7,314 nucleotides of DNA from Clostridia bacterium (GCA_017650795.1 JAGCEE010000260.1:1-7314); one strand, 5' to 3'. Shown: positions 1-6,571, counted from the stretch's first letter. Notes: generated from the letters alone by a model not told the origin. A program made the numbers and translations.

Positions 1-18
1 CAGGATATAGAAGAATAA
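1..18 (+). CDS. 3' end of an upstream gene (partial)
   Basis: The first frame reads Gln-Asp-Ile-Glu-Glu followed by a TAA at 16-18. This is best read as the last residues of a gene whose body lies before the window. Supporting this, a strong terminator follows 27 bases later, as expected after a transcription unit. The third frame also stays open until a TAA at 21-23, so the frame choice is not certain. Nothing can be said about function from five residues. Confidence 0.4.
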   Translation, partial: QDIEE

Positions 19-24
19 TTTAAT

Positions 25-48
25 TAATTCATAATATAATTCATAAAA
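25..48 (+). repeat. Two tandem copies of a 12-bp AT-rich unit
   Basis: TAATTCATAA occurs at 25-34 and again at 37-46, giving two imperfect 12-bp units (25-36 and 37-48, differing at one base). They sit between the upstream stop codon and the terminator hairpin. They could be a binding site or simple low-complexity spacer; the sequence does not decide between these. Confidence 0.45.
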
Positions 49-70
49 GAGACCCAAAAGGTCTCTTTTT
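45..70 (+). terminator. Intrinsic terminator, probably bidirectional
   Basis: AAAAGAGACC (45-54) pairs perfectly with GGTCTCTTTT (60-69) around a five-base CAAAA loop, and a T run continues to 70. The stem is ten base pairs with a GAGACC/GGTCTC core, the classic shape of a rho-independent terminator. The A run on its left side becomes a U run on the other strand, so it should also stop leftward transcription. It separates the upstream gene from the DUF1353 gene. Confidence 0.85.
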
Positions 71-71
71 A

Positions 72-79
72 CATAAATA
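72..79 (+). promoter_or_regulatory. Candidate T4-like late promoter box CATAAATA
   Basis: CATAAATA lies directly after the terminator and five bases before the SD site AAGGAGG. T4-type phages read late genes from a single TATAAATA-like box placed about 6 to 13 bases before the start of the transcript, without a -35 element. By that spacing the transcript would start near 85, at the ribosome-binding site itself. The same eight bases recur at 1329-1336 in an equivalent position. Short AT-rich words arise by chance in a genome like this, so the call rests on the placement and the recurrence. Confidence 0.4.
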
Positions 80-83
80 CAAT

Positions 84-90
84 AAGGAGG
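84..90 (+). promoter_or_regulatory. Strong Shine-Dalgarno site for the DUF1353 gene
   Basis: AAGGAGG ends five bases before the ATG at 96. It is the best ribosome-binding site in the window and fixes the start of the gene. It also shows that the host uses anti-SD pairing. Confidence 0.85.
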
Positions 91-95
91 ATTCT

Positions 96-551
96 ATGGA
101 AAGTAAAGTTAAAGTTAAAGAAGTAGAATATGGTGATTTCAAGTGGCAACCTAACGAAGATAATAGCGAATTTACATTATTGGCTACTGCTAAGATTATA
201 TTGACTTTAAACGATGATAAACTATATACTTTCACTTTCAAAAAGAACTTTATCTGCGATGGTCTATCCGTGCCTAAAGCATTTCAATGGTTCTTACCTA
301 AGTGGAGTAAAAATAATGCCTTGTACAACCTTGCAGGGGCTTTACACGATGCCTTATATGCCAATAAGGGCTTTGGTGTGTTTAATCGTGATGATGCGGA
401 CGCAATTTTTCGTGGGTTGTTAAGGGAAGCGGGTTGTAATCGTTTTCACGCAAGCACTGCAGATTTCATTCTTTGGATATTTGGGTGTGGTCATTGGGGA
501 GATGATACATTTAATTGTAAAGATTTGGTTACATTGAAGATAATTCAATAA
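96..551 (+). CDS. DUF1353 family phage protein
   Basis: This 151-residue protein has the landmarks of the DUF1353 family, small proteins common in tailed phages and prophages whose biochemical role is not established. Visible are FICDGLSVP (residues 52-60), matching the family's F-x-x-DG-x-S-x-P signature; ALHDALY (82-88), matching the conserved His-Asp segment; and an acidic helix RDDADAIFRGLLREAG (98-113). The paired Asp and His residues are reminiscent of a metal or catalytic site, but that is inference. The length is typical of the family and there is no signal peptide. The ATG at 96 is chosen because of the AAGGAGG five bases upstream. It is the first gene after a terminator and a candidate late promoter, and is followed after seven bases by the SprT-like gene, so the two are probably co-transcribed and coupled. 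Confidence 0.8.
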   Translation: MESKVKVKEVEYGDFKWQPNEDNSEFTLLATAKIILTLNDDKLYTFTFKKNFICDGLSVPKAFQWFLPKWSKNNALYNLAGALHDALYANKGFGVFNRDDADAIFRGLLREAGCNRFHASTADFILWIFGCGHWGDDTFNCKDLVTLKIIQ

Positions 552-558
552 ATATAGT

Positions 559-1317
559 ATGCGTTGGAATACACAAGATATTGAAAAAGCCTTAGTTAAG
601 TATAATGCCAAATACTTTGACAATGCCATCAAGGGAGAAATAACCGTTGTATGGTCAAGACAACTATATAATGTTCAATTTAACAATAGAGCCATTAAAG
701 AAAGTGGTGCTGAAGCCACAATGTCTACAAAAGAAGATGGTTCACACACATTAAAGTTAAATACATCATTGTATAATGCCTCGCCAGCCCTTATGAAAAA
801 CACCATTGTTCACGAAATGATACATGCGTGGCAAGGTGAATACGAGGAAGAAATAGAAGGTGATTGGCACGATGATGTTTTCCTTGAATGGTGCGATAAA
901 TTGAACAAGACGGGTGATTTCAAATACCCATTAAGTCCAACGGCTACATTCAAAGAAGATAAAGCCTACAATAGAACCAATAAAAGTAGTGCTTACTACA
1001 TTTACAAAATGACTGAAGGCGAAAATGGAGAAAAATTCCCTATTGGGGTGTTCGTAAATTTCCTTTATCTTGAAGAATATAATTGGTTAATCCATAAAGG
1101 CTTTGAAATTAAGTATTACAAGCATTTGAAACCTGGTCCAAATGCAAATTCGTTCATTAAGAACAAGTTATGTGACTTTAATGAGTTCTTTTTGAAGATT
1201 TCTGACTTTAAGAAATACAAATTGACACCAGATAACTTTGTACAAATTATTTTTGATGAACTTGGCAAGAACAAAGTATTCTGTGATGATGAATTTAACT
1301 ACGAAAGTGGCGAATAA
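559..1317 (+). CDS. SprT-like zinc metalloprotease domain protein
   Basis: The 252-residue product carries an SprT/Spartan-type zinc protease domain in roughly residues 10-120. The catalytic HExxH motif is HEMIH (85-89, in the context TIVHEMIHAWQ), and H104 in GDWHDDVF fits the third zinc ligand at the usual distance. Upstream, TLKLNTSLYN (64-73) is the strand and loop that normally precede the active helix. Bacterial SprT proteins usually end in a cysteine zinc ribbon. Here only isolated cysteines (112, 205, 242) are present, and the C-terminal half (about 130-252) is a segment I do not recognise. Eukaryotic relatives cut DNA-protein crosslinks; phage copies have no settled role. The ATG at 559 lies seven bases after the previous stop and lacks a strong SD, which suggests translational coupling. 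The gene ends GAA-TAA-TGA, a double in-frame stop. Confidence 0.85.
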   Translation: MRWNTQDIEKALVKYNAKYFDNAIKGEITVVWSRQLYNVQFNNRAIKESGAEATMSTKEDGSHTLKLNTSLYNASPALMKNTIVHEMIHAWQGEYEEEIEGDWHDDVFLEWCDKLNKTGDFKYPLSPTATFKEDKAYNRTNKSSAYYIYKMTEGENGEKFPIGVFVNFLYLEEYNWLIHKGFEIKYYKHLKPGPNANSFIKNKLCDFNEFFLKISDFKKYKLTPDNFVQIIFDELGKNKVFCDDEFNYESGE

Positions 1318-1328
1318 TGATTAATGTT

Positions 1329-1336
1329 CATAAATA
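1329..1336 (+). promoter_or_regulatory. Second candidate late promoter box CATAAATA
   Basis: The same CATAAATA as at 72-79 lies in the 40-base gap before the acidic-protein gene, seven bases ahead of its AGAGGA SD site. A T4-type late promoter with this box would start the transcript near 1342, leaving a very short leader. It would give the gene at 1358 and the two fibre genes their own late promoter. Confidence is limited by the AT-rich background. Confidence 0.4.
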
Positions 1337-1343
1337 TATGAAA

Positions 1344-1349
1344 AGAGGA
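1344..1349 (+). promoter_or_regulatory. Shine-Dalgarno site for the gene at 1358
   Basis: AGAGGA ends eight bases before the ATG at 1358. This good SD match supports that start over the ATG at 1338, which lies upstream of the site. Confidence 0.7.
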
Positions 1350-1357
1350 TTTATACA

Positions 1358-1888
1358 ATGAATGATTTTGACGAAATTATAGACAAGTTGGCATTAATCA
1401 ATGAAGAAACTGAAGAAGAAGTTCCTACAACTGCTGAAATGGAACAAGCTGCCAATGAAAAAGAAGATAAAGGTGAAGAAACCACCGATGAAAACATTAG
1501 CAAGGTAGTAAAGGAAGCTATTAAGCCACAAGTTGATATTGCAGCTTCTACTATCAATTCATTAAAGGATGCTTATTCTGATAGTTGTAACAATGCTAAG
1601 GAATTAAGCCTTATGATTGACCAAATCAAGAACTGGGAAAAGACAATTCGCGGTGCTTGTCAATCAATCGTTACTACTGTCAACAATAAAAAGCTATTTA
1701 AGACAAATGAAGATGGTAGTTGGGTAAAAGGTGAAGATGGTAAGTATGTAGCTTGGAATGGAAAACCCATTAACAAGGTATTTTCACCAAAGGCTTTTTC
1801 TTGGATTCGTGATAATGATAGTAGAGATAGAAGTACACTTGATTTGTGTGCTGCAATTATGATTTTCTACAATTCAATTCAAGGATAA
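1358..1888 (+). CDS. Hypothetical phage protein with acidic N-terminus
   Basis: I do not recognise this 176-residue protein. Residues 1-50 are strongly acidic and low in complexity, rich in Glu and Asp with a few Lys, and are probably disordered or helical. Residues 50-105 look helical (SKVVKEAIKPQVD, then LKDAYSDSCNNAKELSLMID). Residues 117-137 hold two glycine-turn segments (EDGSWVK, EDGKYVAWNGK) that suggest a beta-hairpin pair. The C-terminal part (about 143-176) is mixed and ends in a hydrophobic helix-like stretch LDLCAAIMIFYNSI. There is no signal peptide. It has its own SD and possible late promoter and precedes the fibre genes by 18 bases, so a virion, fibre-attachment or fibre-assembly role is plausible by position only. 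Confidence 0.7.
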   Translation: MNDFDEIIDKLALINEETEEEVPTTAEMEQAANEKEDKGEETTDENISKVVKEAIKPQVDIAASTINSLKDAYSDSCNNAKELSLMIDQIKNWEKTIRGACQSIVTTVNNKKLFKTNEDGSWVKGEDGKYVAWNGKPINKVFSPKAFSWIRDNDSRDRSTLDLCAAIMIFYNSIQG

Positions 1889-1897
1889 TTATTTTGT

Positions 1898-1902
1898 GAG
1901 GT
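1898..1902 (+). promoter_or_regulatory. Shine-Dalgarno site for the first fibre gene
   Basis: GAGGT lies four bases before the ATG at 1907, a slightly short but usable spacing. It supports this start, which also gives a sensible fibre N-terminus. Confidence 0.6.
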
Positions 1903-1906
1903 AACA

Positions 1907-3955
1907 ATGGCAGGAGCTAATACACCAAAACCAATAGAAATTATAGGTGGTGATGGTAACATTTATGTAGTTGACACTTGGAACCACGGTACAGTAGCCG
2001 ACGGTGTTGTAATGACTGATTATACCATTAGACCAATATGTAGTGCTATACAAGGTGGTTCAAATGGGTTGTCTGCAGAAATAGAAAGAGCTAAGAAAGC
2101 CGAACAAGAAATATCCGCGGTAGTTGATGCTCACTATGATGAATACTCTACATTCAAGACAAGTGTAATTGCTTCCGCTGAATCATTTAGTGCTAGACTT
2201 GCTCAAGAAATATCAGATAGAGAAGATGGTGATGAAGATTTACAAGAACAAATTGATACTTTAAAAGCCGCAACTGATGTTATAATGGTTTATAATACTT
2301 ATTCAGATTTTTCAACAAATTCTGGTAGTTTAACTTTAACTGATAATGATGTTATTAAAGTTTTAAATGATGAAGAAAGACAAGAAAATCAAACATATTA
2401 TCAATATAGTACTGGTACATCAACTTGGACTTTTATAGGAGAACTAGACCCTTATTATTCTAAATCTGAATTAAACAATGCTGCCGGAAAAAATATAAAC
2501 ATTACTACTGCAAATGGAATAAAAATTAATACAAATGATAATGTAGTATTTACCACTGTATCTTCAAATGGATTTAGTGGAAAAAACCTTAGTGGTGCTT
2601 CTAAAAACGATTCCATAGATAATTTATTTGGTTCTGCTTATAGTGGTGCTGAAGCAAGTGCTTGGATTTATGCTAATTCTGCTATACTTGATATACAACC
2701 TGGATATGGTTTAACTTATGATATTAATGAACAAGGAAATAAAGTAATTGGCATAAGACAAGACCACTGTGATTATTACGGTAATAGTTTAGCATTGGGT
2801 TCTAATAGTACTGCTAATGGTGATAATTCATACGCATTTGGTATGTCTTGTGTTACTAATGGCAGCAACGCATTAGCAATAGGTGATAATGCTCGTGCAA
2901 CTACTGGTGCTATTGCTTTAGGTACATATAATAGTGCTATGGGTAAATACTCATTAGCATTAGGATATAACTCAACAGCATTTAATCAATTTAGTGTTGC
3001 TATTGGTAGAGGGTTAAGTGGTGAAGCACCAATTACATTAGGTACTTGGAATGATAATGTTGCAGGTGCTACATTTATAATTGGTGATGGTACTGGAACA
3101 CAAGAAGGTCATGATGTTGTTCGTAAAAATGCTTTAGTAATTAAAGATGGTCTTGTAAGTGGTAGAGATTTCAGTGCTGGTAATGTAAGTCTTTCTTCAT
3201 TAACTAATATATCAGCATTTGGTAATGGTATTACTAATACTGCAACATTTAATTTGTCCGCAGTAAAATTGAGTGCTGGTCAAGGTATTGGTTTCAAGAA
3301 TGATACTAATGGTGTATTATCTATCACCGCTGAAGGAACTACATATCAAGCCGGTGATTATATATCAACCGCAAATAAAACTATTGCTGTAACTGGGAAT
3401 TTGATTACATCTGCTAATGCTGGTTCTGCTGCTAGTGCTTGGATAAATTCTAATAAGAGTACAATAGCTTTTACTACAAGTTTCAATGGTACAAGTAATG
3501 TAATTACTGGATATGGCACATCTTCATTTGCTGGCGGTATATCATCAATTAGTGTTAGAGGTTCAGTATTTACTGGACGAAATGTTAATTTATATGATAG
3601 TAATAACATTGATTTTACTACGGCAAATAATAGTTTAACGATAGATTTACATAATAACATTACTTTAGGTGAAACTGAATCCAAACAGGTTCTTATATTA
3701 ACAGAAAATAATGATGAAGTAGTTATAGGTGCAGATGGACCAGTTATTGCCATTAATAATACTAGCCAGTCGCAATTACAATTATTTAATAATAAAATAA
3801 CTAGAGATGGTAAAAATACTACTTGGGATAAAGTTATAAGTGCAAGTAATGGAAATTTTGTTTCAGCTGCAAATAACCAAACTCTAACTTTAGCATCTGC
3901 AACAACTGCTATAACACCTAGCACAATGAGTAATAATATAATTTATTTAGTGTAG
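1907..3955 (+). CDS. Tail-fibre-like protein with YadA-type head repeats
   Basis: A 682-residue modular protein, most likely a homotrimeric phage tail fibre. Residues 1-54 are a glycine-rich N-terminal domain that would attach to the virion. Residues 55-122 form a helical heptad-rich stretch (SAEIERAKKAEQEIS, later LQEQIDTLK), a likely trimeric coiled coil. Residues 125-190 contain DVIKVLNDEERQ and YYQYSTGTSTWTFIGEL, a beta module of a type I associate with phage fibres. Residues 293-367 carry about six 13- to 14-residue units with cores such as SLALG, SYAFG, ALAIG, AIALG and SVAIG, the left-handed beta-roll repeat of YadA-like trimeric adhesins. This is followed by FIIGDGTGTQ and KNALVIKDG (390-414). 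Residues 420-682 are further Ser/Thr/Asn/Gly-rich beta segments without a recognised chaperone or peptidase end. A signal peptide is absent, unlike bacterial YadA adhesins, and there is no membrane anchor, which supports a phage structural protein. Confidence 0.85.
   Translation: MAGANTPKPIEIIGGDGNIYVVDTWNHGTVADGVVMTDYTIRPICSAIQGGSNGLSAEIERAKKAEQEISAVVDAHYDEYSTFKTSVIASAESFSARLAQEISDREDGDEDLQEQIDTLKAATDVIMVYNTYSDFSTNSGSLTLTDNDVIKVLNDEERQENQTYYQYSTGTSTWTFIGELDPYYSKSELNNAAGKNINITTANGIKINTNDNVVFTTVSSNGFSGKNLSGASKNDSIDNLFGSAYSGAEASAWIYANSAILDIQPGYGLTYDINEQGNKVIGIRQDHCDYYGNSLALGSNSTANGDNSYAFGMSCVTNGSNALAIGDNARATTGAIALGTYNSAMGKYSLALGYNSTAFNQFSVAIGRGLSGEAPITLGTWNDNVAGATFIIGDGTGTQEGHDVVRKNALVIKDGLVSGRDFSAGNVSLSSLTNISAFGNGITNTATFNLSAVKLSAGQGIGFKNDTNGVLSITAEGTTYQAGDYISTANKTIAVTGNLITSANAGSAASAWINSNKSTIAFTTSFNGTSNVITGYGTSSFAGGISSISVRGSVFTGRNVNLYDSNNIDFTTANNSLTIDLHNNITLGETESKQVLILTENNDEVVIGADGPVIAINNTSQSQLQLFNNKITRDGKNTTWDKVISASNGNFVSAANNQTLTLASATTAITPSTMSNNIIYLV
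2069..2272 (+). other. Predicted trimeric coiled coil in the fibre protein
   Basis: Residues 55-122 of the fibre protein are rich in Ala, Glu, Lys and Leu with hydrophobic residues recurring at heptad-like spacing, and contain no proline. Segments such as AEIERAKKAEQEIS resemble the repeated helices near the N-terminus of many phage fibres. This segment probably sets the trimer register before the beta-rich shaft. Confidence 0.6.
2783..3007 (+). repeat. YadA-like head repeats (about six units)
   Basis: Residues 293-367 of the fibre protein divide into units beginning at N293, N307, N321, A335, Y348 and F362. Each has a hydrophobic-Ala-hydrophobic-Gly core followed by an Asn/Ser/Thr/Ala turn. 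A regular period near 14 residues and the ALAIG-type core are the hallmarks of the YadA head repeat. The last unit is incomplete and runs into GRGLSGEAPITLG. Confidence 0.8.
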
Positions 3956-3959
3956 TGAG
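3955..3959 (+). promoter_or_regulatory. Weak Shine-Dalgarno site overlapping the preceding stop
   Basis: GTGAG begins at the last base of the TAG stop of the first fibre gene and ends five bases before the ATG at 3965. The weak site and nine-base intergenic gap point to translational coupling of the two fibre genes. Confidence 0.45.
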
Positions 3960-3964
3960 TTAAA

Positions 3965-6571
3965 ATGTTAGTTAAGAAAAACGGTAGCACGGAAGAAAAA
4001 GTTATCCCATTAACAACGGGATATATCACAGACAATAATAATTATACGGCATCCTATTCTTCATTTAATATGAAGATGATGGCGTCTACTGACAAAATTT
4101 ATTTCCCTGGTACAAATGCTTTAGCTGCTGGGCGATATGAAGTTGTAGATGATTCTGGTAATTATATAGCAACTAAAGGTATAGGAGCAAATTCAACCAA
4201 TTACTATATAAGTGTGTATAACCAGTATAACTATACACCTGGTGATGCATATTTAAATTCAGACTCATTTAATAATTTTAACAACATAAAAAACTGGATA
4301 GACTTCGCTACATATCCAAATGATTTAAGTGCTAATATAAATGGTACTTCATATAAAAATATAGTTTATTATGAGCCAAACAATCCTGAAAACATTAAAT
4401 ATGTTGAATCAGGTGGAATTGTTCGTGTACCAATAGAAGATAATAAATTAAATGAAATTTATAGGTATGATGGTAGAAACCAGCCAGCATCAGCTATTTG
4501 GCTTAACTCAGCATATAGAATAAATAAACTTTTGCGACTTGAAATTCTTGGTGTAGATTTTGATGAAGATACAAAAGGCCAGTATTGCGTTGGTTATTTA
4601 AAAAACAATTATTTTTCCGCATATAAAGATACAGATAGTGCTGCATTATATAGTGCTTATGTTGTTGTAGATTCAAAAAATCTAGGTAATTATGTAACTC
4701 GTAATTATCAAACAAATACTATGATTGTAAATTGCGATTTCATTCAAGATTTTGTTTATAATGCTTATTATTCTTGGTATACGGGACACGAACTTAGAGG
4801 TTTAAAATATAATGATAGTATATTGTTAAATAGAGAGTATTATACATCTGGTATTACAGCAACATTATCAGATGTTAAATCAACTGGGGCATATAATTTA
4901 AATATAACAGGTAATAACATTAAATTTGATTTTAATACAACCGGTTATCCTACAACAGGAAAAGTATATAAGAGCGATAACCCTTCCGTTACAGCCGAAG
5001 TTACAGCCCAAGTAACTTATAAAAAGCAAATACAATCAACTATTACAACGGATGGTCTAACAGACCAACATTGGGCTGGTTCTACCGGAACAAAAACATT
5101 AACAGGTGGTGGTGGTAAATATACATTTACTGGACACATGTACTTACCACAGCGTAATAATAAACTAATGATAGCTTCTAAAAATACTACTACTTTAAAT
5201 AACCCAAGTGCTGGGATTTACTATGACCTTTCTTCAAATAAAATTGCTGGTTATTATGGTGGCTCAATCTTATTCAGTGGTGAAAATTTAGATAGTTATT
5301 GGAATGGTAATAAGTATTTCTATGTTGGTATGAAAGGAACTGTTTTAAATTCAGATTTCTCAAACTGGAAACCTTATGAATCAACTGCTAATAACTATGC
5401 TTGTAAAATTTATAAATTCAATTCCGACCACTTTAAGAAAGTAAGTACAAATACATATTTCTTTGAAGATGATAATATATGCGATTTGTGCCAAAACTCA
5501 AATTATTATGCGAACCCAAACTTTAATCGTTCGTATGCTATCGGACCATTCTTCGTAAAGATGGATAAAATTTATACTGCTACAGCAACTGACGATGCTC
5601 AATTTGTATCAACACTTGATATAAAAGAAAGTGATGGTATTCCTATTCCTACTGTAATTGATACTATGCAGTATATTACAGAAGGTGATATAAATGACTT
5701 TATAGTAACTAAACCAAAAAATTCAATGTCTTATTCACAAGATGCAAGACACTATCATTTGGGAGTTACGAATGACAGTACATATTTGAGTTTAGACTTC
5801 CCAAATCAATATAAACCAAATACTCCAATTACATTAAGTACAAATATAACTGAAATTACAAAATTAGGGAAGGCACTTAGTGGTATAAATGGTATATATC
5901 AAGCTGGGTCTTTAACTAAATTGACTGCTATTAAAGATGGCTGGGGATATGGAATGTGGATAACTGCTATGAATGGTACATTTGCTGGTGCTACGGCATT
6001 AAAAGAAATACCAGATTCTTGGCAGAATTTAGGTCGTTTACAACAAGCTAATACGATGTTTAAAGATTGTAAATCATTAACAAGTATTCCAGGTTTCTAT
6101 AATTTAGGAAGTCTTGCAGTTGCTAATAGTATGTTTGAAGGTTGTACTGGAATTTCGTCAATAGCCGGTTCATTAACAGCATTAACGGCAGGAGATGCTA
6201 TGTTTAGAGATTGTAAAAATTTAACTGGACTTCCGGCATCTTGGTCTTGGATGAAAAATAACGAATATGCAAATGATATGTTTGCTGGATGTACAAAATT
6301 ACAATATATACCAGATGATTTAATGAGCGAAACAAGATTAGGTCAAAACGGTCACTTCGCGGGTATGTTCTCTGGTTGCACAGCCCTTACGGCTGATATA
6401 GGAAATATACTTACTGCCATTAAAAATCATTATTATGCTGGAGCAACCGCATACTACTCAAATATGTTTAAAGGTTGTACTGGTGTTCATAGTGGTTCAA
6501 ATGATTATAATGCAATTACTGCCGATACAACGGCTGCAGGTTGGTATAACTACATCTTTGGTCTAAATTAA
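3965..6571 (+). CDS. Adhesin-like phage protein with C-terminal BspA-type LRRs
   Basis: An 868-residue protein, probably a receptor-binding fibre or tip. Its start follows the first fibre gene by nine bases. The first ~640 residues are rich in Asn, Tyr, Ser and Thr and look beta-structured. I recognise no family there, although T342-S358 and the GGGG run at 381-384 suggest a boundary between beta domains near 340-390. From about residue 669 to the end come six to seven leucine-rich units of 23-33 residues. Each opens with MF-x-x-C (TMFKDCKSL, SMFEGCTGI, AMFRDCKNL, DMFAGCTKL, GMFSGCTAL, NMFKGCTGV) and often continues to a Ser-Ile-Pro or Leu-Pro turn. This is the BspA-like / DUF285 pattern, known in surface proteins that bind host or extracellular targets. 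No signal peptide or anchor is present, so export as a bacterial surface protein is unlikely. Its final 9 bp overlap the convergent gene. Confidence 0.8.
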   Translation: MLVKKNGSTEEKVIPLTTGYITDNNNYTASYSSFNMKMMASTDKIYFPGTNALAAGRYEVVDDSGNYIATKGIGANSTNYYISVYNQYNYTPGDAYLNSDSFNNFNNIKNWIDFATYPNDLSANINGTSYKNIVYYEPNNPENIKYVESGGIVRVPIEDNKLNEIYRYDGRNQPASAIWLNSAYRINKLLRLEILGVDFDEDTKGQYCVGYLKNNYFSAYKDTDSAALYSAYVVVDSKNLGNYVTRNYQTNTMIVNCDFIQDFVYNAYYSWYTGHELRGLKYNDSILLNREYYTSGITATLSDVKSTGAYNLNITGNNIKFDFNTTGYPTTGKVYKSDNPSVTAEVTAQVTYKKQIQSTITTDGLTDQHWAGSTGTKTLTGGGGKYTFTGHMYLPQRNNKLMIASKNTTTLNNPSAGIYYDLSSNKIAGYYGGSILFSGENLDSYWNGNKYFYVGMKGTVLNSDFSNWKPYESTANNYACKIYKFNSDHFKKVSTNTYFFEDDNICDLCQNSNYYANPNFNRSYAIGPFFVKMDKIYTATATDDAQFVSTLDIKESDGIPIPTVIDTMQYITEGDINDFIVTKPKNSMSYSQDARHYHLGVTNDSTYLSLDFPNQYKPNTPITLSTNITEITKLGKALSGINGIYQAGSLTKLTAIKDGWGYGMWITAMNGTFAGATALKEIPDSWQNLGRLQQANTMFKDCKSLTSIPGFYNLGSLAVANSMFEGCTGISSIAGSLTALTAGDAMFRDCKNLTGLPASWSWMKNNEYANDMFAGCTKLQYIPDDLMSETRLGQNGHFAGMFSGCTALTADIGNILTAIKNHYYAGATAYYSNMFKGCTGVHSGSNDYNAITADTTAAGWYNYIFGLN
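5969..6568 (+). repeat. BspA-like (DUF285) leucine-rich repeat array
   Basis: Residues 669-868 of the second fibre protein hold tandem units beginning near 669, 697, 722, 745, 771, 800 and 833. From the second unit on, each starts with a conserved MF-x-x-C. The first unit has TFAGA in place of the MF-x-x-C motif, and the last trails off into a short cap ending in YIFGLN. At the DNA level the units have diverged and share little beyond a recurring ATGTTT codon pair (Met-Phe), so this is an old protein repeat rather than a recent DNA duplication. Confidence 0.8.

Noticed and set aside
41..241. Minus-strand open frame across the terminator and the start of the DUF1353 gene
   Set aside because: It runs through the terminator hairpin and overlaps a well-supported gene. 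Its composition is that of a reverse-complement shadow.
547..554. AATAAATA overlapping the DUF1353 stop codon, as a third late promoter
   Set aside because: The predicted transcript start would fall at the ATG of the SprT-like gene, leaving no leader, and the first base differs from the two other boxes. Coupled translation from the upstream gene is simpler.
3358..3924. Long minus-strand open frame of 188 residues opposite the first fibre gene
   Set aside because: It is hydrophobic and low in complexity, mirrors the Asn/Thr/Ala-rich fibre codons, has no SD and matches nothing. It is a shadow frame.
6520..6545. GCCG/CGGC hairpin near the end of the LRR gene as a terminator for the ATP-grasp gene
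   Set aside because: The stem is only four base pairs and has no U run on the minus strand, so it would not terminate transcription.
5969..6571. Diversity-generating retroelement variable region at the fibre C-terminus
   Set aside because: The end of the protein is an LRR array, not a C-type lectin fold, and no template repeat or reverse transcriptase is visible in the window.
1907..6571. Bacterial surface adhesins (trimeric autotransporter and BspA) rather than phage fibres
   Set aside because: Neither protein has a signal peptide, membrane anchor or sorting motif. The neighbours DUF1353 and SprT-like, and the fibre-type coiled coil, fit a phage better.
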